Of a stretch of 7,181 nt of DNA, positions 1 through 6,513 are shown piece by piece. The notes under the pieces are model-generated. The model ran no database searches and was not told the DNA's origin. It saw nothing but the letters and a program-made list of their open reading frames with translations. The stretch is from Planctomycetota bacterium (GTDB lineage: Bacteria > Planctomycetota > Phycisphaerae > Sedimentisphaerales > Anaerobacaceae). A program made the position numbers and the translations under genes. The stretch covers positions 1 through 7,181 of the forward strand of contig JABMRO010000566.1 in assembly GCA_013202635.1 (NCBI GenBank), read 5' to 3'. The number at the start of each line of letters is the position of its first letter. Within the stretch, counting starts at the first letter, position 1.

Positions 1-1
1 G

Positions 2-988
2 CTTAATTCAGGGATTAAACTAACCGCGGCGCTTTCGGTGCTCACACTGCAGGTGTCCGATGTGCGGTTTAAGAACGCAATTGTCGATATTCGCGACCGT
101 GTTGTTACCGGCGAGTCATTTACCGATGCTTTGAAAGATTACAGCGATTATTTTGATGTCATATATGTAAGTATGGTCCGTGTAGGTGAGGTTACCGGCT
201 CATTAGGATTGAGCCTTGCGACTATTGCGGGCTTTATGGAAAAACGCCAGCGGGTTGAGTCGAAGGTAATGACGGCGATGGTATATCCAATGGTTTTGAT
301 TGTGTTTTGCCTCGCTGCGATTGTAGTTCTGACGACTACTGTTATCCCGAAGATAGGTGAACAGATTGCCAGGTCCGGCCAAAAGCTGCCCGGGATTACC
401 AAGTGTTTAATGGGTGTCGGTTATGTATTGACCAGCTGGTGGCTGCTGGTTGTTATAGCTGCGATTGTCGGTATTGTATGGGGCGTGAGACGGTTTTTGA
501 AAACCAGCCGGGGCGCCTATATGCGTGACAAGTTTCTGTTGTCTTTGCCGTTGTTCGGCCCTCTCATAAAACAGCGTGTTGTCGCGCGATTTTCCTCTAC
601 ACTTTCGACACTTCTTAGTTCCGGTCTTGCGATGGCAGAATCTCTTCGAGTAGTAGCAGAGGTTACGGGCAACAGCCTTATGAAAAAGGCCATTCAGCAG
701 GCCCGTGAACGGATTCTCGCCGGTGCTGATATCGCGACGCCGCTTCGGGACAGCGGAGTTATCGACCCTGCAATTGCTCACATGGTTGCCGTCGGCGAAA
801 AAAGCGGCGAGCTGGAAACAATGCTTAAAAATATCAGTGACAATCTGGAGGCATCGACCGATATAGTTATTGAAAGACTAAGCGCGGCGGTTGAGCCGGT
901 TATTATAATTATTATGGCTACGATAGTAGGCGTAATCGCTTATGCGACGATTTTGCCGATTTTGGAAGTTTCAGCAGGTAAATTTTAA
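2..988 (+). CDS. gspF: Type II secretion inner-membrane platform protein GspF (5' truncated by window edge)
   Basis: Polytopic inner-membrane protein of the T2SS platform, thought to link the GspE ATPase to pseudopilus assembly. The reading frame is open from base 2, giving 328 visible residues against about 400 for the family, so the N-terminus lies outside the window. A GTG at 38 is not the start: the upstream residues LNSGIKLTAALSVL match the 'LL.AGLPL..AL..L' motif that opens the first T2SSF domain. Two T2SSF repeats are visible (about 1-95 and 180-295), each ending in the hallmark VGE..G.L motif (VGEVTGSL near 61; VGEKSGEL near 264). Membrane segments lie near 95-115, 146-164 and 298-321. 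The gene ends 21 bases before gspG. The PilC/GspF family includes type IV pilus homologues, but the pseudopilin set downstream favours T2SS. Confidence 0.93.
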   Translation, partial: LNSGIKLTAALSVLTLQVSDVRFKNAIVDIRDRVVTGESFTDALKDYSDYFDVIYVSMVRVGEVTGSLGLSLATIAGFMEKRQRVESKVMTAMVYPMVLIVFCLAAIVVLTTTVIPKIGEQIARSGQKLPGITKCLMGVGYVLTSWWLLVVIAAIVGIVWGVRRFLKTSRGAYMRDKFLLSLPLFGPLIKQRVVARFSSTLSTLLSSGLAMAESLRVVAEVTGNSLMKKAIQQARERILAGADIATPLRDSGVIDPAIAHMVAVGEKSGELETMLKNISDNLEASTDIVIERLSAAVEPVIIIIMATIVGVIAYATILPILEVSAGKF

Positions 989-999
989 CGGAATCTTTC

Positions 1000-1004
1000 G
1001 GAGG
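1000..1004 (+). promoter_or_regulatory. Ribosome binding site of gspG
   Basis: GGAGG lies 5 bases before the ATG at 1010. It is the strongest Shine-Dalgarno sequence in the operon, and it belongs to the gene whose product (the major pseudopilin) is needed in the largest amount. Confidence 0.75.
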
Positions 1005-1009
1005 TCAAA

Positions 1010-1450
1010 ATGACAAGGAAAGAAAGAAAAAGACGCGTCAGATACGGTTTTACGATGATTGAGCTTATGGCGATGCTGATTATCATCGGTCTGCTTGCCA
1101 CTTTAGTAGTTACGAAGGTTGCGAGTAAAATAGACCAGGCCCGTATTACAACCACCAAGGCCAACCTGAAAGCCCTTCATGCTGCGGTTAATCAATTCAG
1201 GATGGATACCGGCCGATTGCCAAGCGAAGATAAAGGTCTTTTAGATCTTATTGAACAGCCGCCTGACATTGATATAACCTGGGAGCCGGGCGGTTATCTG
1301 GAAAGTACGAATTTACCTCCGGACGGCTGGGGACACGAATTTATTTACGAGCTTTATCCGGAGAGCGGCAAGCAGTTTGCAATCAGGAGTATGGGTCCCG
1401 ATGGTGAAGAGGGCACTGAGGATGACTTGCTCAGCACAGATGCATACTAA
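1010..1450 (+). CDS. gspG: Major pseudopilin GspG
   Basis: Major subunit of the T2SS pseudopilus, 146 residues, the usual family length. A basic leader of 13 residues ends in G13, followed by FTMIELMAML. This is a textbook prepilin peptidase site with Gly at -1, Phe at +1 and Glu at +5 (E18). The hydrophobic helix spans about 14-37, followed by the amphipathic helix (KANLKALHAAVNQFRMDTGRLP). The C-terminal half carries the family hallmark PPDGWGHEFIYE (103-114). The acidic segment SMGPDGEEGTEDDL (127-140) corresponds to the calcium-binding loop of GspG (family pattern S.GaDG..G....D). The ATG at 1010 is supported by GGAGG 5 bases upstream. The TAA stop is followed within 4 bases by a large hairpin, and the gspH start overlaps the gene end. 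Confidence 0.95.
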   Translation: MTRKERKRRVRYGFTMIELMAMLIIIGLLATLVVTKVASKIDQARITTTKANLKALHAAVNQFRMDTGRLPSEDKGLLDLIEQPPDIDITWEPGGYLESTNLPPDGWGHEFIYELYPESGKQFAIRSMGPDGEEGTEDDLLSTDAY

Positions 1451-2048
1451 GATAGCGGATAGCGTAGAGCGTTTAGCGGATAGAAAAAAGAAACTATACG
1501 CTAAACACTATACGCTGAACGCTGATTCAGGTTTCACAATGATCGAACTGATGGTTGTGGTTGTGGTGGTTTCGTTGTTTGCGCTTATGGCGCAAATGCA
1601 CCTTTTCGGTTTGCTCAGAAAGAGTACATTCAAAGCGCAGGTGCAGGAGCTTGTCTCGACGATGCAGATGGCCGCAAGTGCCGCCGGTGAGAGCGACAGA
1701 AGATATGAAGTTATTATTGATATCCCGGCGCAGGGATATTTGCTTCGGGAGATTACGAATCCCGACCTCTCTCAGGTGTTTGAAGAGGAGATTATTGTCG
1801 AAGATGTTTTCAGTGAGAATTGCAGGGTGGCTTATGTTCTGTTCGACGATGGAGATTCCACGAGTGAGGACAGGGCGAAGTTCAGGGCCGGGCATTCGGG
1901 CTGGCAATACGGCGGGAAAATCGTTCTGCTCGATGAAAAAGAGCAGCCATATTCGATTGTTGTCAATCGTCTCAATAGAATGATTACGTTAGAGCAAGGT
2001 GATGTCGGGCTTTTAGGGCCGAAAACTAAAGATGAAGTACCTTTCTAA
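1440..2048 (+). CDS. gspH: Minor pseudopilin GspH-like protein
   Basis: Type II secretion minor pseudopilin of 202 residues from this start. The prepilin signature is clear: G31 followed by FTMIELMVVVVVVSLF, with Glu at +5 (E36) and a Val-rich membrane helix to about residue 55. The rest is the expected beta-rich, poorly conserved globular domain. The start is uncertain. ATG 1440 overlaps the gspG end by 11 bases and gives an unusually long 31-residue leader. ATG 1422 has a better Shine-Dalgarno (AGAGGG at 1408-1413, 8 bases away) and gives a 37-residue leader. ATG 1401 is also in frame. The only later candidate is a CTG at 1515, giving a 6-residue leader. Most of the leader is encoded by the heptamer inverted repeat. 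GspH is assigned from position between gspG and the gspI-like gene, since the C-terminal domain alone is not distinctive. The gene overlaps gspI by 17 bases. Confidence 0.82.
   Translation: MHTKIADSVERLADRKKKLYAKHYTLNADSGFTMIELMVVVVVVSLFALMAQMHLFGLLRKSTFKAQVQELVSTMQMAASAAGESDRRYEVIIDIPAQGYLLREITNPDLSQVFEEEIIVEDVFSENCRVAYVLFDDGDSTSEDRAKFRAGHSGWQYGGKIVLLDEKEQPYSIVVNRLNRMITLEQGDVGLLGPKTKDEVPF
1454..1523 (+). repeat. 70-base imperfect inverted repeat built of heptanucleotide units
   Basis: Two 30-base arms (1454-1483 and 1494-1523) are reverse complements at 24 of 30 positions by hand alignment, separated by the A-rich loop AAAAAAGAAA. Each arm is a degenerate tandem of 7-base units. The left side reads GATAGCG, GATAGCG, TAGAGCG, TTTAGCG from 1451; the right side reads CTATACG, CTAAACA, CTATACG, CTGAACG from 1494. 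The element starts 3 bases after the gspG stop and lies entirely within the in-frame leader of gspH. It could be an mRNA stem-loop that separates major from minor pseudopilin expression, or a copy of a dispersed REP-like repeat. The pairing is visible in the sequence; both functions are inferred. Confidence 0.75.
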
Positions 2049-2826
2049 AAAAACAGTGACCAAGCCGGCTTTTACTCTGGTGGAAGTTGTAACGGCTGTA
2101 TCTATACTTGCGCTTATCAGTTCAAGCGTGTTGGTTGTGATAAACCGGTGTGTGGCCTCGGGTGCGGATACGGCCCTGCGGATGCAGGCCTTTGAAGTTG
2201 CCCGTGAGAATATGGAAAAGCTGCTTGCTTCAAATTCAGTCCTGGAGAGCGTTGAGTACGGCGACAGTGATAAATATCCTGAAATTACATGGCAGACTGT
2301 TGTCGAGACTTTTTACGAGCCGATAACGGCGAGGATGTGGCTCAGGGGTGTTTGTTCGGCCCAATATATCGACTCTGAAGGACAGGAGCAAACGGTTGAA
2401 CTGACACATTGGCTGACCGATTTAACAAAAAATCAACTGCTTGACATTATGTCGCGCGAGGATGAGGAAGGTCAATTGGCGGCCCAGCTAATCGGGACGA
2501 TAGAAGAAGCCGCTGAGTATGCCGGTGTCGATGTCGAGACCATCGAGCGCTGGCTTGAAAATGGTATGCTCAAAACCAGGGACGGCTCTTTCGTCAGGAT
2601 GAATATTGATATCTACCAGCTCAACGACGGAAACCCAAGCCCCGAGGACAGAAAGCTGCAGGTGCAGTCTGAAGCAGAGCTTATCAGGCTGATGGAAGAG
2701 CAGGGCAAGCTCGACGGGACAGGCGCCGGGAAGGATGATATAGACCCGAAGACAGGCCTGACTTATGAGGAACTTAAACAAATGGATATCTCTGAGGTTT
2801 GGGAATTGATGGAAAATCGACGATAG
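2032..2826 (+). CDS. gspI: Minor pseudopilin GspI-like protein with HTH-like C-terminal extension
   Basis: 264 residues, about twice the usual GspI length (roughly 120-130). The N-terminus has a basic leader (MKYLSKKTVTKPA) and the prepilin motif A13 / FTLVEVVTAVSIL, with Glu at +5 (E18). Ala replaces the usual Gly at -1. Residues 54-72 (FEVARENMEKLLASNSVLE) match the GspI-type 'A..l.re.me.L' helix, and residues 73-125 are a short beta-rich region. From about 130 onward the protein leaves the family pattern. Residues 154-197 resemble a MerR/excisionase helix-turn-helix, and 200-264 are charged and end in an acidic helical tail. The start overlaps the gspH end by 17 bases. Only a weak AGGG 13 bases upstream is visible, so translational coupling is likely. 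The GspI assignment rests on gene order and the N-terminal half. Confidence 0.8.
   Translation: MKYLSKKTVTKPAFTLVEVVTAVSILALISSSVLVVINRCVASGADTALRMQAFEVARENMEKLLASNSVLESVEYGDSDKYPEITWQTVVETFYEPITARMWLRGVCSAQYIDSEGQEQTVELTHWLTDLTKNQLLDIMSREDEEGQLAAQLIGTIEEAAEYAGVDVETIERWLENGMLKTRDGSFVRMNIDIYQLNDGNPSPEDRKLQVQSEAELIRLMEEQGKLDGTGAGKDDIDPKTGLTYEELKQMDISEVWELMENRR
2491..2622 (+). other. HTH_17 / excisionase-like domain signature within gspI
   Basis: Residues 154-197 of the GspI-like protein contain EEAAEYAGVDVETIERWL, then ENGMLKTRDGSFVRM and a terminal helix start (NIDIYQL). The order matches the MerR/excisionase winged-helix pattern known from HTH_17: 'EAA..lgvs..TV.r.i..G.lpa.r.g...r....dl'. 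A pseudopilin C-terminus normally faces the periplasm after membrane insertion, so DNA binding there would be unexpected. The resemblance is judged by eye; no profile search was possible. Confidence 0.6.
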
Positions 2827-2840
2827 GGGTATTGATTGCG

Positions 2841-3677
2841 ATGAGGTCGGGCGGGACTGAATATAATATGAAAAAGGCTTTTGGCACATCGAGGGCAAGG
2901 ACGGGTTTTTCGCTGGCTGAGGTCATTACGTCCCTGACCATAGGGTCGATGGTTTTAGTCGCAGTGCTTGTTGTTTATAACCGGGCCGAGCGTTCGGCTG
3001 CCGCGGTTACACGCAAGCTTGACAGCTCGCGGCTGCTGTATGAGGTGATGCAGCGCATCGCCGAGGACCTCGACGGAATAATTGCCACCGGTCCGGATAC
3101 AAAAATCAGTATTGAAAATAAATTCGAAAACGGTTTCCCCACCGCCAGGCTTACGATTACAAGGACTATCTTTAACAGCAGGAATCAGGAACAGACGTTT
3201 GAAAAAATTGTTTGGCAGGCCAACTACGATTTCGAGAGCGGCGTCGATGGCCTGGTTCTTTACCGAAGCCACAGCGGAATCGCCATGGAAGATAAGCTGC
3301 TCGAGAAGAACCTGAATAATTGGGAGAGAGAGCTTTTTGTGCCGATTTGCGCCGGCATTACTTTTTTCAGGATAAAGGTTCCGTGGGGCGAAACTTATCT
3401 TGACAAATGGACGTCCACCTCTCTACCTCCGGGTATTGAGGTTACTCTTTCTGCCGGTGAGCCTTTTAAGACGGTCGGTGGTACGCTGGACGTTCCGGAA
3501 GAGGAAAAAATCATTCGAACCATAGCAATCGACAGAACCAGAAAAATGAAATTCACAGTTGAGAAAAGAGAATTCGCCGAAGACGAGGGCGAAAAAGAGC
3601 AGACGAATGAGCCTTTGCCCGACGGTGAGAAGACGCAGCCGGACAGTCCGAAAAAACCCAAAGAAGTCAAACGATGA
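2841..3677 (+). CDS. gspJ: Minor pseudopilin GspJ-like protein
   Basis: 278 residues from ATG 2841. The prepilin site is G22 / FSLAEVITSLTIGSMVLVAV, with Glu at +5 (E27). The N-terminal helix continues to about residue 75 (RLLYEVMQRIAEDLDGI), followed by a long beta-rich globular domain. This includes LPPGIEVTL (195-203), which resembles the GspJ 'lP..v.vtl' strand near the C-terminus. The tail (about 245-278) is charged and Pro/Lys/Glu-rich, probably disordered. ATG 2841 has AGGGG at 2825-2829, 11 bases upstream. ATG 2868 would give a more typical 13-residue leader (MKKAFGTSRARTG) but has no clear ribosome site, so either start may be used. There is a gap of 14 bases after gspI and a 4-base ATGA overlap with gspK. 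Confidence 0.85.
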   Translation: MRSGGTEYNMKKAFGTSRARTGFSLAEVITSLTIGSMVLVAVLVVYNRAERSAAAVTRKLDSSRLLYEVMQRIAEDLDGIIATGPDTKISIENKFENGFPTARLTITRTIFNSRNQEQTFEKIVWQANYDFESGVDGLVLYRSHSGIAMEDKLLEKNLNNWERELFVPICAGITFFRIKVPWGETYLDKWTSTSLPPGIEVTLSAGEPFKTVGGTLDVPEEEKIIRTIAIDRTRKMKFTVEKREFAEDEGEKEQTNEPLPDGEKTQPDSPKKPKEVKR

Positions 3678-4990
3678 GCAAAAGTCTGAAAAAACGAAAT
3701 AATTTCCATGGCCGCCCCGGCTTTGTGCTGCTGGTAACGCTGGTGATGTTGGTTGTGCTCTCGATGCTTGGTTATACTTTAAGTACTCGTGTTGCTGCCC
3801 AGCGTCACCGCGAGAAGTATATTATAGATTACAGCAGCGCTCGCTATGGCTGCGACTCAGCGGTAAAGTATGCTCTTGCCACATTGGAGGAGATTGACCC
3901 TCAACTGATAAGCCGGCCTAATGAGCCGGATTTTTCCGACTTGTTTTATCTTACTCCGGCAGAGTATCAGGAGCTTTTGGAGCAGTGGGGTCTTGACTGG
4001 CAGTTAACTGCGTTTGATGACAACAGGCGCTCCGGGGGTAAGGCTGGTATCGGCGAGATAGATGAGCTTTTCGATATTGATAATGTTAATGGCATCGGCC
4101 TGGATGAAATGGAGATGGATGGTTTTGACAGCTATGGTTCTGTGACGATTTCGGGGCCGTATGGTCCAGCCTGGCCTTTTGTAACCGAGCCGGTCGAGTT
4201 CGAGATTGGTTCGGCCAAAGTTCGAATTGAAATTGAAGACGAAAACGCAAAATATCCGCTCGGATGGGCGATGTTGGATGATAAGGACATAAAGCGCGAA
4301 GCCGAAGCGGGCTTCGAAATTTTCTGTGAAATGACCGGACTTAATACCGAACAGATTGAGTCGCTAAAACTTGAGCTGCAGGAAATAGGAAAAATAAGAC
4401 CTTTCGCACTTGACTTTAAGCCTATAACAAGAACAGTCAAGACGCCGGTGACAACGAGATCGGTCAGCAGCAGAAGCCGCACCAGTAGAACGCCCTCGAG
4501 GCCACGGGTAACCAGGAAGACTGTTGCCGTTCCTGACCAGATTTCCGAACAAACCACGCATTTTGCCAAGCTTTTTCACAGCTCACTGGTTGATACCGAG
4601 GCCCTTGCCAGACCGATTATCATCGGTCCGGACAGGAGTGAGTCGGCGTTGAAATATATGGGAATGTGGGGCACGATGAAGGTTAATATAAATACGGCTC
4701 CCCGGCACGTATTGGAGGCGGCCTTTATTTTCGGCGGCGACCAGGTCGAAATCGCCGAGGAAATCATTCAGCGAAGGCGCATAGAGCCGTTCAGTGATTT
4801 TCAGGCCTTGAAAACAGATCTGTTCAGATATTCCAATTCTATAGACAAATGTGAAAAATATATCACAACTGTCAGCAGGTTTTTCACGATAAAAGTAACT
4901 GTGGTAAGCGGTGTGGCAAAGGCCTCAACCGTTATCGCGATAACGAAAGACGGTGAAAAAGTAAAACGAATCGCCGTCATCAACGGCTGA
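3674..4990 (+). CDS. gspK: Minor pseudopilin GspK (pseudopilus tip)
   Basis: 438 residues, somewhat longer than typical GspK (about 300-340). The leader ends at G16, followed by FVLLVTLVMLVVLSMLGYTL. Glu at +5 is absent (V21), as expected for GspK, which caps the pseudopilus tip with I and J. Diagnostic motifs follow: IEIEDENAKYPLG (185-197), corresponding to the family 'v.DE.gkiNLN', and KVNINTAPRHVLEAAF (336-351), the conserved 'vNvNTA...vL.al' of the SAM-like/HhH fold. Residues 253-283 form a Ser/Thr/Arg/Pro-rich basic linker inside the globular region, and 113-150 are Gly/Asp/Glu-rich. The start lies in an ATGA overlap with the gspJ stop, indicating coupled translation; no strong Shine-Dalgarno is needed or seen. 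Helix-hairpin-helix motifs in this family do not imply DNA binding. Confidence 0.92.
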   Translation: MSKSLKKRNNFHGRPGFVLLVTLVMLVVLSMLGYTLSTRVAAQRHREKYIIDYSSARYGCDSAVKYALATLEEIDPQLISRPNEPDFSDLFYLTPAEYQELLEQWGLDWQLTAFDDNRRSGGKAGIGEIDELFDIDNVNGIGLDEMEMDGFDSYGSVTISGPYGPAWPFVTEPVEFEIGSAKVRIEIEDENAKYPLGWAMLDDKDIKREAEAGFEIFCEMTGLNTEQIESLKLELQEIGKIRPFALDFKPITRTVKTPVTTRSVSSRSRTSRTPSRPRVTRKTVAVPDQISEQTTHFAKLFHSSLVDTEALARPIIIGPDRSESALKYMGMWGTMKVNINTAPRHVLEAAFIFGGDQVEIAEEIIQRRRIEPFSDFQALKTDLFRYSNSIDKCEKYITTVSRFFTIKVTVVSGVAKASTVIAITKDGEKVKRIAVING

Positions 4991-5006
4991 ATGCTAACAA
5001 CTAATT

Positions 5007-5011
5007 AGGAG
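5007..5011 (+). promoter_or_regulatory. Ribosome binding site of gspL, supporting a GTG start
   Basis: AGGAG lies 10 bases before GTG 5022 and decides that start. It follows the gspK stop by 16 bases. Confidence 0.65.
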
Positions 5012-5021
5012 TTTAGCGGTA

Positions 5022-6494
5022 GTGGAATCTCAGAACTACTTGGGAATTTACATAAGCAGGGACAAAGCGACGGTGGTTTACCTGGGTCTGTCAGGCAGGG
5101 TCGGAAAGGTTTTGGGCTGCTTCAGCGTCTCTGTCGAAGAGCAGGAGCAGGCGAACATGCAGGTCCTGGCGGGTCTTATTGCCCAGGGTTGTGTCCAGAG
5201 GAGATGGTCATATTCGGATGTCTCAGTCGCTCTGGATTGTGCGATGTTTATGCAGCATGGTGTTCACAGCGAGTTTAGCGACCCGAAACAAATAGCCGCG
5301 ACTATCAGGTTTGATACAGAAGAGGCGCTTGCGACGGACATAGCCAATATTGCGTTGGCTTTCGAAATAACCTCGTCCGGCCAGGGTGGCTCTGACCTTA
5401 CAGTTTTCACCGCGCAGCGGAAAATATTATCAGAGGTACTTGTTTCTTTGCAGCAGCATAATCTTGACCCGGTAACGATAGAGCCGGATGTTAGTTGTTT
5501 GTCGAGATTTATCTGCCGTAAGGCACCATCGGCTGAATCCCGGCAGCCCGGGACTTTATTCGGGATACTTTCAGACCGTAACGGTTATTTGGTTATACCT
5601 GCCGCCTCGGACAGTTCCGGACCTGAGAAGGCCTCTACAGTTCGAACATTTCTGGTTGGGTCTGCACAGGACAGGGGCGAGCTGCTCGCAAGAGAAGTGC
5701 TTGTAACGACTGCTCTGGTTAAAAGCGGCGAGCCGATAAATTACTTTAAAGTCTTCGATTCCACCGGGACGGTAAATTATCAACAGCTAAGCGAAAAGCT
5801 GAGTATCGAAGCCGGAGAAGTTGATTGGCCCGGAGCCTCCGGGACCGAGTCGCAGGCTCCGGGCGATTCTGCGGAGCCGGTTGATTATGCAATTGCATAC
5901 GGGGCGGCTCTGGCTCTTTCGGAGAAGGGACACCGAGTAAATTTCCGTGACGATTTTAGTCCATTTCAGGGCAAAAAGCTTAAAATGCAACAGGCGCTGA
6001 AGTTTGCGGCTATATGTGTTACTGTTCTACTGGTAGCGATTGGCCTGAACTTTCAAACACAGTTATTCAAGAATCACAAGAATCGAAGCAAACTACGCGC
6101 CAAGTTCGCGGAAAACTACTCGTCAGTTATGTTAGGTGAGAAACTTTCGGCTAAAGAAGAACCCGTAGTAGCCGTCAGGAAGCTCAGGAGCGAATTAGGG
6201 CGCATCCGAGACGCAAAGAAAGGCCTGATAACCATTAAAGGTGAAAAAGCTATTTCGTCGAAACTGACATTAGTTCTGACTGCGTTTAATAAATGTGCGG
6301 CACAGACAAATCTGAATATAAAATCTGTCACCATAACTGCTAACGACATTATCGTAACGGGCGATACTTCAAGCCGGCAGAACACATTAAAATTCTTCGA
6401 AACCCTCAGGAGCAACGGCCTGGATGTTTTGAAACCTGGTTTCAATCTTATAGGCGGACGTGACAACTTTAATATAACACTAGCGCCGAAATAA
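5022..6494 (+). CDS. gspL: Type II secretion assembly platform protein GspL (PilM/PilN-like fusion architecture)
   Basis: 490 residues, longer than typical GspL (about 380-400). The cytoplasmic part (about 1-320) has the actin/PilM-like fold signature: YLGIYISRDKATVVYLG near the N-terminus, NLDPVTIEPDVSCLSRFI (147-164), and DYAIAYGAALAL (288-299), typical of the end of the ASKHA-like domain. This is followed by VNFRDDFSPF, equivalent to the GspL 'NLR.g.f.p' before the membrane. One membrane helix lies near 325-347. A coiled, charged stretch (350-405) leads to a periplasmic ferredoxin-like domain (about 405-490, with LNIKSVTITANDIIVTGDTS). In the T2SS, GspL recruits GspE to the membrane and binds GspM. 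A Gly/Ser/Pro-rich loop at about 268-287 is extra. The start is GTG, supported by AGGAG 10 bases upstream. Canonical actin-like proteins bind ATP, but no clear nucleotide-binding loop can be asserted here. Confidence 0.87.
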   Translation: MESQNYLGIYISRDKATVVYLGLSGRVGKVLGCFSVSVEEQEQANMQVLAGLIAQGCVQRRWSYSDVSVALDCAMFMQHGVHSEFSDPKQIAATIRFDTEEALATDIANIALAFEITSSGQGGSDLTVFTAQRKILSEVLVSLQQHNLDPVTIEPDVSCLSRFICRKAPSAESRQPGTLFGILSDRNGYLVIPAASDSSGPEKASTVRTFLVGSAQDRGELLAREVLVTTALVKSGEPINYFKVFDSTGTVNYQQLSEKLSIEAGEVDWPGASGTESQAPGDSAEPVDYAIAYGAALALSEKGHRVNFRDDFSPFQGKKLKMQQALKFAAICVTVLLVAIGLNFQTQLFKNHKNRSKLRAKFAENYSSVMLGEKLSAKEEPVVAVRKLRSELGRIRDAKKGLITIKGEKAISSKLTLVLTAFNKCAAQTNLNIKSVTITANDIIVTGDTSSRQNTLKFFETLRSNGLDVLKPGFNLIGGRDNFNITLAPK

Positions 6495-6513
6495 TCGTTG
6501 AGGATAACTTTTT

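Noticed and set aside
1484..1490. AAAAAAG slippery heptamer in the gspH frame (A AAA AAG), a dnaX-type -1 frameshift motif
   Set aside because: A -1 shift reaches a TAA at 1502-1504 after four codons, there is no stimulatory hairpin downstream (the pairing partner of the following arm lies upstream), and the zero frame encodes the full pseudopilin.
1552..1572. 21-base run of only G and T in gspH, possible slippage site
   Set aside because: It encodes the Val-rich membrane helix of the pseudopilin, so hydrophobic codon choice explains it.
1555..1983. Open frame of 142 codons on the + strand overlapping gspH
   Set aside because: The Arg/Cys-rich translation matches nothing recognisable and lies entirely within gspH in another frame, so it is a shadow.
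4132..4569. Long open frame on the - strand opposite gspK
   Set aside because: It is antisense to the conserved gspK coding region, with a low-complexity Ser/Leu/Val translation and no ribosome site logic.
4681..4725. Helix-hairpin-helix-like NINTAP motif in gspK as a sign of DNA uptake (ComEA-like)
   Set aside because: This motif is standard in GspK itself, and the N-terminal pseudopilin features and gene order fit GspK.
5009..5018. GAGTTTAGCG, similar to the heptamer units of the repeat at 1454-1523 and repeated at 5271-5280
   Set aside because: It is a single short match with no array or inverted partner, and the second copy is inside gspL coding sequence; chance is sufficient.
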